Shown here piece by piece: positions 6,775 to 11,821 of a stretch of DNA of 11,821 bases (position 1 is the stretch's first letter; the number at the start of each line of letters is the position of its first letter). The stretch is from Synergistaceae bacterium (lineage in GTDB: Bacteria; Synergistota; Synergistia; Synergistales; Synergistaceae): assembly GCA_012513245.1 (NCBI GenBank), contig JAAZCN010000360.1, forward strand, positions 1 to 11,821. Direction: 5' to 3'. The position numbers and the translations under genes were made by a program. Below the pieces are notes generated by a model. The model was given only the letters and a program-made list of their open reading frames with translations. It ran no database searches and had not been told where the DNA came from.

Positions 6775-8172
6775 TCAATCTCCTCCCTTAGGGAACTTTC
6801 TGCGGGAACTCCAGCCCTCTATGTTTTTCTGTCTTGCCCTTGCCACACCAAGAGCTCCATCAGGAATATCCGTTGTAATAACAGAACCAGCCGCCGTAAC
6901 TACATTATCTCCAATAGTTACCGGCGCCACAAACATTGTATCACTGCCGATAAAACAATTGTCACCAATTTTCGTAAAATGCTTTTTTTCTCCGTCAAAA
7001 TTACAGGTTATCGTACCGGCTCCTATGTTCGTCTGTTCACCTATATCAGCATCTCCAACATAAGATAGATGGGGAACCTTTGAACCCTTTCTTAAAACGC
7101 TCTTTTTAATTTCGACAAATCTTCCAACATGTACATTTTGATGAAGTTCTGCTCCATCCCGTATAAAGACAAAGGGACCTAAGATCGAATTTTCACCGAC
7201 CCTGCTCTTTTTGATCCTTACAGATCCGATGACCTCAACATTATCCTCAAGGACGGAGTCCTGAATAACGGTAAAGCTTCCTATCACGCAGGAGCCTCCA
7301 ATAGATGTCTCTCCCCACAGCTGAACGTTGGGCTGGATCTCAGTGTCCTCTCCTATACTGACTCTGGGGCCGATCCATATAGAAGCAGGATCGTTACACC
7401 TTACACCCATTCCCATCCATTTATCCAGTATTCTTTTCTTCATAACTGCGGCAGTCTCAGCCAACTGGTTAGGGTCGTTTATTCCAAGGAATTCAGTAGG
7501 ATCAGAAGCTTTTACAGCATCAGTCCGTTCACCGTTTTTTTCTATAAGCGCTACCGCATCAGGAAGATAATATTCTTTCTGGCTGTTCATGCAATTCAGA
7601 TCATCTATGACAGCCGACAGCGCGCTTGTGTTGAATACATACATACCGCTGTTCACTTCACGACATTTTCGTTCGTCAGGAGTGGCATCCTTGTGCTCAA
7701 CTATCCTCACAGACAATCCGTCTCTTATTACTCTGCCGTACCCTGTGGGATCAGTAAGGTCGAAGCTCAGGAAGCTGCAGCTGTTATTTTTTTCTACATG
7801 AACATCAATAAATTTCTGAAGGGTCGCTGCCCTTATAAGTGGGGTGTCACCCGGGAGAATGACCACATTTTCAAAATCCTTCCACCAATCCTGAGCAAGC
7901 TTAGCAGCGTGTCCTGTGCCAAGCTGTTCCCTCTGCCAAAGAACATTTATTTCGGAGAACTCATTCTTTATCCATTCCTCAACTGTTTCACCCGAAAAAC
8001 CTACCATTACAGATATATCATTGAAACCTGCTGATCTTAACTCTGAAAGGGGGTAATAAAGAAGCGGTTCTTCCATTATTTTGTGAAGGACCTTTGGCTT
8101 CTTACTGCGCATACGTGTACCTTTGCCTGCCGCCAATATCAATACACAGAATCGTTTCTGATCATCCTGCAT
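6775..8172 (-). CDS. glmU: Bifunctional GlmU: GlcNAc-1-P uridylyltransferase and GlcN-1-P acetyltransferase
   Basis: GlmU makes UDP-GlcNAc in two steps: the C-terminal domain acetylates GlcN-1-P with acetyl-CoA, and the N-terminal domain transfers UMP from UTP. The product feeds peptidoglycan and lipid A or other surface glycans. The N-terminal pyrophosphorylase domain (about 1-230) has LAAGKGTRM (13-21), QLGTGHA (83-89), PGDTPL (107-112) and the NSGMYVF block (174-180). The C-terminal left-handed beta-helix (about 255-450) shows hexapeptide repeats, and H368 in PHLSYVGDADIG corresponds to the catalytic His of E. coli GlmU (H363). At 465 residues it is full length. The ATG at 8172 has AAAGGAG (8181-8187) 8 nt upstream. 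It is the first protein gene of the run and probably shares a transcript with the upstream tRNA-Gln. Its GlcN-1-P substrate is made by GlmM, encoded at the right edge. Confidence 0.98.
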   Translation of the reverse strand: MQDDQKRFCVLILAAGKGTRMRSKKPKVLHKIMEEPLLYYPLSELRSAGFNDISVMVGFSGETVEEWIKNEFSEINVLWQREQLGTGHAAKLAQDWWKDFENVVILPGDTPLIRAATLQKFIDVHVEKNNSCSFLSFDLTDPTGYGRVIRDGLSVRIVEHKDATPDERKCREVNSGMYVFNTSALSAVIDDLNCMNSQKEYYLPDAVALIEKNGERTDAVKASDPTEFLGINDPNQLAETAAVMKKRILDKWMGMGVRCNDPASIWIGPRVSIGEDTEIQPNVQLWGETSIGGSCVIGSFTVIQDSVLEDNVEVIGSVRIKKSRVGENSILGPFVFIRDGAELHQNVHVGRFVEIKKSVLRKGSKVPHLSYVGDADIGEQTNIGAGTITCNFDGEKKHFTKIGDNCFIGSDTMFVAPVTIGDNVVTAAGSVITTDIPDGALGVARARQKNIEGWSSRRKFPKGGD

Positions 8173-8266
8173 GACTTCGGCTCCTTTCGTCTAAAACATA
8201 GAATTTATATAAAACACAATAAAACATTGAGAAGGCACCATCCTTGCCTACCCGGTCAAAAACTGC

Positions 8267-8340
8267 TGGCTGGGGTGGATGGATTCGAACCATCGGTGGC
8301 GGATCCAAAGTCCGCTGCCTTTCCTCTTGGCTACACCCCA
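8267..8340 (-). tRNA. tRNA-Gln(UUG)
   Basis: The cloverleaf is complete. The acceptor stem TGGGGTG pairs with CACCCCA. The D arm has GCC/GGC, the anticodon stem GCGGA/TCCGC closes the loop CTTTGGA with anticodon TTG (8306-8308), and the T stem GATGG/CCATC closes the loop TTCGAAT. The discriminator is G and the CCA end is encoded (8267-8269). The U1-A72 first pair is typical of bacterial tRNA-Gln. It ends 94 nt upstream of glmU. Between them is only a weak 5-bp hairpin (AGGCA/TGCCT) without a solid U-tract, so read-through into glmU is likely. Confidence 0.97.
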
Positions 8341-8355
8341 TAATGTGCAACGGAC

Positions 8356-8385
8356 ATTATAGCCTGTATATAGAAAATTAGGCAA
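8356..8385 (-). promoter_or_regulatory. Sigma-70-type promoter for tRNA-Gln (and probably glmU onward)
   Basis: On the minus strand, TTGCCT (-35, 8380-8385) and a consensus TATAAT (-10, 8356-8361) are separated by 18 nt. Initiation is expected about 8-10 nt before the tRNA 5' end at 8340. I found no equally good promoter between the tRNA and glmU, so this may drive the whole minus-strand run. Confidence 0.75.
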
Positions 8386-8453
8386 GTAAAATGGACTTAT
8401 ATTATAGTTATTACGGGTTCGACATTTTCTTCTTAACTTTTGCTTCTTAAATC

Positions 8454-8490
8454 TATACATTTTTTTCTATATGATTTATAATGACTTTTA
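8454..8490 (+). promoter_or_regulatory. Promoter and possible PerR-box operator of the perR-like gene
   Basis: TATACA (8454-8459) and a consensus TATAAT (8477-8482) are 17 nt apart, placing initiation near 8490, about 30 nt before the PerR start. The stretch TTATAATGACTTTTA (8476-8490) matches 11 of 14 defined positions of the Bacillus PerR box TTATAATNATTATAA. Part of that match is the -10 box itself, so the operator is tentative. It would allow autorepression, common for Fur-family genes. Confidence 0.55.
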
Positions 8491-8519
8491 AGTAGGATTC
8501 TATTTAAACCGGAGGTAAT

Positions 8520-8954
8520 ATGTTTATGTGGACAACAAGTGAAGGTATAAATATTCTAAGAGGGCGCGGGGCAAAAATTACTGCTCAAAGGATAGCTATA
8601 TTAAGACAGCTTGAAGGCAGGACTGATCATCCGTCAGCCGACATGCTCTACAAAGAACTGGCTGTCGATTATCCAACAATGTCTGTTGCAACTGTTTACA
8701 GCACAGCGCAGCTTCTTTCGGATGCGGGACTCATAAAAATACTCAGCATCGACGACAAAAGAGTATATTTTGACCCGACAACATCCACACACGGCCACTT
8801 CCTCTGTAGGAGCTGCGGAAAACTTGTAGATCTTAAGATAGACGAAGAGGGATTTTTCAATTCCGCAAGCACTGCTCAGAGCAACATTGCACAGATCGAC
8901 ACTGCGGAAATATTTCTCTACGGTCTTTGCACAGATTGCTTCAGCCAAGCATAA
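8520..8954 (+). CDS. perR: Fur-family peroxide-sensing repressor, PerR type
   Basis: This is a metal-dependent winged-helix repressor of 144 residues (family about 140-150). The DNA-binding domain covers about 1-85, with ITAQRIAIL (20-28), DHPSAD (36-41) and the recognition region SVATVYSTAQLL (55-66). Regulatory-metal ligands fall at H37, D85, H91, H93 and D104, the same positions as in B. subtilis PerR, where oxidation of H37 or H91 senses peroxide. The structural-zinc cysteines are C96, C99, C137 and C140. This pattern favours PerR over Fur or Zur, which is recalled knowledge applied to visible residues. GGAGG (8511-8515) lies 4 nt before the ATG at 8520 and 10 nt before the alternative ATG at 8526. 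It is divergent from the tRNA-Gln/glmU unit and lies 35 nt upstream of a secreted-protein gene that it may control. Confidence 0.88.
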   Translation: MFMWTTSEGINILRGRGAKITAQRIAILRQLEGRTDHPSADMLYKELAVDYPTMSVATVYSTAQLLSDAGLIKILSIDDKRVYFDPTTSTHGHFLCRSCGKLVDLKIDEEGFFNSASTAQSNIAQIDTAEIFLYGLCTDCFSQA

Positions 8955-8989
8955 CCGGCTCATTTAAATTTAATAAGAAGTTCCTCGAC

Positions 8990-10087
8990 GTGAAGCATAT
9001 CGTACCAAAAACCTCAAACACTCTTCTTTTTGTAACGATAATTCTGCTGTCACTGTTTGTTGCTGTTTTTCCATCTTACGCAAAAACGATACCTTCCCTT
9101 CTTTACGAAATAAAGATCCCCATGGAGCCCAATGAATATGTAACAGTACAAACCAATGACGGTATGACTGCTCTCATTGGACAGGTCGTTGCTTTGCCGA
9201 AGACGACCAGATGGCCCAGTTACAGCGCAAGTGCATGGGGCACGCCGGGAGAAGTATGTGCATCAGCCGTTAACGCTGTGCATATGCTCGTTTCCGTTGA
9301 AAAAGAAAAGGGAAGGACCCTCAGTTTGATACCCCGCGAAACTATTGCACCTGCTGCAGGCCCCGGCGCTTCGGTGGTAATATCTTCAAAGGCAGGGACA
9401 GGAATCTTTGGAGCCTGGGCTCCTCCTGTCGGATCAAAGATCTCAGTAATAAAAAAAGGTACAAATGAGCCAACTCCATTATCTGTCAATGAACTGCCCA
9501 AAAAGGGAGATACACTTGTCATCACAGTACAAAAAATGGATCATGGATATATGGCTGATATCGAAAACAGACCGGGCGGTAGGGTCACTGTGTGGAGCAA
9601 AGATGGATATAACGTCATAGGGCGTGTGATAAGACCTCTTGCCGGAACAGGGCGTTTTGAAGGTACCTTGTTCCAAAAGACAGGCGCATTACGGGCAAAC
9701 CACTGCGGAGTGATCGATTTTAGTTCGTCTAAAAGAGGTACTATCGGAGGATTCCAGATAATACCGTGGGACCACGCTCTGTTGTCAAAAGAAATGCAGG
9801 GCTCTTGGGACATGACCCAATGGATGATAATAGGACCCAGTGACGGAAGGGCTATGATGGGTGGTACAGCTCCTCTTTTCAATGGCATTCTCGTTCCCGG
9901 ACCTTCCGAAGGGGAACTTCTATGGGATGTATGGTCCACATACGGAAGACGGTCTCTCATCCTGGCAAGAAAAAACGGAGGTACCTGGCAAAAACTTCCG
10001 GAGTTCGCAGGCAGAAATGACTACGCGTTAAAAGATATAACACATCTGAGAATATACTTCCCGTTCACCGACGAACCTGCTCTTTAG
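8990..10087 (+). CDS. Exported protein of unknown function
   Basis: I do not recognise the family. The frame is open from a TTG at 8927 inside perR, but GTG at 8990 fits better. It gives a classic signal peptide: a basic start (MKHIVPK), a hydrophobic core at about 12-27 and an AxA-like cleavage site at PSYA/KT after residue 31. That leaves about 334 mature residues with no further membrane segment. The mature part is rich in Gly, Trp, Pro and short beta-type segments. It has two cysteines, far apart (about residues 90 and 239 from GTG), and a distinctive central block around GRFEGTLFQKTGALRANHCG that looks like a conserved core. Only a weak ribosome-binding site precedes the GTG, 35 nt after the perR stop, which suggests coupled expression. 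A shared terminator follows at 10110-10153. It probably acts in the periplasm or at the cell surface; no enzymatic signature is evident. Confidence 0.8.
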   Translation: MKHIVPKTSNTLLFVTIILLSLFVAVFPSYAKTIPSLLYEIKIPMEPNEYVTVQTNDGMTALIGQVVALPKTTRWPSYSASAWGTPGEVCASAVNAVHMLVSVEKEKGRTLSLIPRETIAPAAGPGASVVISSKAGTGIFGAWAPPVGSKISVIKKGTNEPTPLSVNELPKKGDTLVITVQKMDHGYMADIENRPGGRVTVWSKDGYNVIGRVIRPLAGTGRFEGTLFQKTGALRANHCGVIDFSSSKRGTIGGFQIIPWDHALLSKEMQGSWDMTQWMIIGPSDGRAMMGGTAPLFNGILVPGPSEGELLWDVWSTYGRRSLILARKNGGTWQKLPEFAGRNDYALKDITHLRIYFPFTDEPAL

Positions 10088-10109
10088 GGAATACTGAAAT
10101 GATCAAATA

Positions 10110-10153
10110 GATATAAATAAAGCAGGGCGTAAACGCCCTGCTTTATTTATATC
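10110..10153. terminator. Bidirectional intrinsic terminator, perfect 21-bp palindrome
   Basis: Positions 10110-10130 and 10133-10153 are perfectly complementary with a 2-nt centre; in RNA a loop of four or so is likely. The inner arm is GC-rich (GCAGGGCG) and the outer arm is A/T-only, so each strand has a T-rich run (CTTTATTTATAT) leaving the hairpin. It lies between convergent genes. The galU stop codon (10147-10149) lies inside the right arm. Confidence 0.93.
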
Positions 10154-11028
10154 TTCACATTTAATTCTTTTTCAATAGTATCTATAACGATCTTCCTGAG
10201 ATCAGGATCCTGGAGTGCCTTAATAAGAGTAGCCTTGATCCAGCCCTCTCTTACACCACAGTCAAGCCTTCTCCCCTTATATAACAGAGCATAGACAGGT
10301 TCTTCTTCCAGCATCGAAGCTATAGCGTCAGTAAGCTGGTATTCGCCTCCACTGCCCCTCTTAATGCCTTTAAGGTGTTTGAAGATAGATGGAGAGAGTA
10401 CATATCTTCCCATTATTGCAAGATTTGATGGAGCATCTTTTGGATCAGGCTTCTCCACCAGCCCTTTCACCTTGTAAATACCCGGCTCGACTTCTTCAGC
10501 ATCAACTATCCCGTACCTTGAAGTATCTTCTTCATTTACTTCCTCTAGACTCAGGACCGAGCCATTATACTTTTCTCTCACTGATTCAAGCTGGGCAAGC
10601 ACAGTCGGTTCAGCCAGCATTACATCATCAGGCAGCAAAAGACCAAAGTATTCGTCCTTGCAGAACTTTTCTGCGCAAAGTACAGCATGACCAAGTCCAA
10701 GCGGTTTATCCTGAAGAGTGTAACGAAACTTGGCAAGTTCGGGAATCTTTTTCAACTGCTCAGCCATCTCCTCTTTGCCTGTTCCTATCAGATGATCCTC
10801 AAGCTCAGATGAATGTTGAAAGTACTGAAATATGGTTTCCTTTCCCGTACCTGAAACAAAGATTATTTCTTTGCAGCCCGAAGCTACCGCCTCATCGACT
10901 CCATAATGGATAAGGGGTCTGTCTATAAGAGGCATCATCTCTTTAGGAATGTCCTTAGTTAACGGAAGAAACCTCGTTCCAAGTCCGGCAACCGGAAAGA
11001 CTGCTTTGCGTATCGGTTGAAAACTCAT
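10147..11028 (-). CDS. galU: UTP-glucose-1-phosphate uridylyltransferase GalU
   Basis: GalU makes UDP-glucose from UTP and glucose 1-phosphate for surface polysaccharides and nucleotide-sugar pathways. At 293 residues it matches the bacterial GalU length. Motifs are FPVAGLGTRFLP (11-22), KEMMPLIDRP (29-38), QDKPLGLGHAV (106-116), PDD (133-135), SRYGIVD (170-176), VEKP (191-194) and GGEYQLTDAI (227-236); together they favour GalU over RfbA-type enzymes. The ATG at 11028 follows the glmM stop by 1 nt (TGA-C-ATG), and AGGAGGT (11036-11042), 7 nt upstream, lies within the last codons of glmM, so translation is probably coupled. Its stop codon lies in the terminator palindrome. Confidence 0.97.
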   Translation of the reverse strand: MSFQPIRKAVFPVAGLGTRFLPLTKDIPKEMMPLIDRPLIHYGVDEAVASGCKEIIFVSGTGKETIFQYFQHSSELEDHLIGTGKEEMAEQLKKIPELAKFRYTLQDKPLGLGHAVLCAEKFCKDEYFGLLLPDDVMLAEPTVLAQLESVREKYNGSVLSLEEVNEEDTSRYGIVDAEEVEPGIYKVKGLVEKPDPKDAPSNLAIMGRYVLSPSIFKHLKGIKRGSGGEYQLTDAIASMLEEEPVYALLYKGRRLDCGVREGWIKATLIKALQDPDLRKIVIDTIEKELNVKI

Positions 11029-11029
11029 G

Positions 11030-11821
11030 TCACTTACCTCCTGCCTCGGCTATTTCTAATATTGTCTTTTCGAGCATATCCGCTGTTGCATTCATGAGAT
11101 CAGGATCTCTGGATTCAACAAATATCCTGATAAGTGGTTCTGTACCAGATGGGCGAAGAAGCATCCTTCCTTTATTTCTAAGATGTACTTGAGCTTGTTT
11201 CTCAGCTTCTATAAGCTTTGAGCTGCCCAAGACAAAAGACTTGTTCTCTATTTTCAGATTTCTTAGTATCTGCGGATATCTGTCGAAACGGTCAACCAGT
11301 GTTGAAATATCTTCTCCCAGGTCTGCGAGTGCCCTTAAGAATAAAATACTGGAGCAGAGTCCATCACCTGTGTTAGCATAGTCCAAGGCAATTATATGCC
11401 CGGACTGTTCGCCACCGATCCTACAATTCTCCCTGCGCATCGTATCGAGGACATATCTGTCTCCAACTCCGCACCTAAAAACTTTGATACCTTCCTTATT
11501 TAAAAGGTCCTCAAGGACCATGTTGCTCATCACGGTAGCTACCAAACCTGAGCCAAGAGAACCCTTAGATTTCAGCCAGCGCGCAATGACCCAGAGCATG
11601 ATGTCTCCGTCTATAGTCCTTCCCTTTCCATCGCACATAAGGACTCTATCTGTGTCACCGTCGAAAGCGATCCCGATCTCGGCTTTAGCGTTTATGGTCT
11701 TTTCTCTAAGAAAATCAATGTTTGTAACCCCAACCCCGAAATTGATATTTAATCCGTCAGGTTCATTGGCTAATATTGAGACCTTACCCTTCCAGTTTTT
11801 GAAGAGAGGTCCTACCAGAGA
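11030..11821 (-). CDS. glmM: Phosphoglucosamine mutase GlmM (N-terminus missing at window edge)
   Basis: GlmM converts GlcN-6-P to GlcN-1-P, the substrate of the GlmU acetyltransferase domain. The frame is open from the right edge and gives the last 263 residues of a normally about 450-residue enzyme, so the active-site serine loop lies outside the window. Visible are NEPDGLNIN, the metal-binding loop DGDTDR (usually DGDGDR or DGDADR), the sugar-binding GGEQSGH, and the C-terminal phosphate-binding block RPSGTEPLIR. The stretch after NEPDGLNIN reads FGVGVTN rather than the usual xxCGSTH, a local divergence from well-known GlmM proteins. A related phosphohexomutase cannot be fully excluded, but GGEQSGH and the pairing with galU/glmU support GlmM. 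Confidence 0.92.
   Translation of the reverse strand, partial: SLVGPLFKNWKGKVSILANEPDGLNINFGVGVTNIDFLREKTINAKAEIGIAFDGDTDRVLMCDGKGRTIDGDIMLWVIARWLKSKGSLGSGLVATVMSNMVLEDLLNKEGIKVFRCGVGDRYVLDTMRRENCRIGGEQSGHIIALDYANTGDGLCSSILFLRALADLGEDISTLVDRFDRYPQILRNLKIENKSFVLGSSKLIEAEKQAQVHLRNKGRMLLRPSGTEPLIRIFVESRDPDLMNATADMLEKTILEIAEAGGK

Noticed and set aside
8236..8252. Hairpin AGGCA/TGCCT between tRNA-Gln and glmU as a terminator
   Set aside because: The stem is only 5 bp with a 7-nt loop, and the following sequence is interrupted T-rich DNA rather than a U-tract.
8248..8460. Minus-strand 70-codon open frame
   Set aside because: It runs straight through the tRNA-Gln gene and its promoter, so it is non-coding.
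8927..8989. TTG at 8927 as the start of the exported protein
   Set aside because: It would overlap perR by 28 nt and put 21 polar residues before the signal peptide; GTG at 8990 gives a normal signal peptide.
9541..9960. 139-codon minus-strand open frame opposite the exported-protein gene
   Set aside because: Shadow frame: the plus strand carries the continuous frame with a signal peptide, and nothing recognisable appears in the antisense translation.

Overview
The window looks like an ordinary chromosomal segment of an anaerobic bacterium. My best guess is a member of the Synergistota (Synergistetes) or a related deep lineage, inferred from gene content and protein flavour; no taxonomic marker is present. 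The genes are housekeeping genes. No transposase, phage gene, CRISPR array or toxin module is visible.

Layout, left to right. Positions 1-398 hold no gene. They carry a striking 11-bp-period repeat array (15-187), then a dispersed-repeat-like stretch with short hairpins and a duplicated 11-mer (206-372). From 8172 down to 399, six tightly packed minus-strand genes read glmU, prs, rplY/ctc, pth, mfd, mazG. This is the relative order of the Bacillus subtilis gcaD-prs-ctc-spoVC-mfd-yabN cluster. A tRNA-Gln(UUG) with its own good promoter lies just upstream of glmU (8267-8340, minus), and no convincing terminator separates them. Divergently, on the plus strand, come a PerR-type Fur-family regulator (8520-8954) and a secreted protein I do not recognise (8990-10087). 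They end at a perfect 21-bp palindrome (10110-10153) that serves as a shared terminator facing galU. galU and glmM (minus, the latter cut by the right edge) form a second translationally coupled pair.

How the genes work together. GlmM makes GlcN-1-P and GlmU turns it into UDP-GlcNAc, while GalU makes UDP-glucose; these supply the cell envelope. Prs makes PRPP for nucleotides. L25 (ribosome), Pth (peptidyl-tRNA recycling), Mfd (transcription-coupled repair) and MazG (removal of aberrant nucleotides) are information-processing and quality-control functions.

Most interesting observations: (i) the 11-bp GCTNAGC array; (ii) very short ORFs overlapping the pth start (four sense codons, ATGA overlap, the only well-placed Shine-Dalgarno) and the mfd start, suggesting reinitiation and possibly Pth feedback; (iii) the same stop-C-ATG junction, with the ribosome-binding site encoded in a terminal Gly-Gly, at glmU/prs and glmM/galU; (iv) a PerR regulator apparently co-transcribed with an uncharacterised exported protein; (v) a terminator palindrome that contains the galU stop codon.
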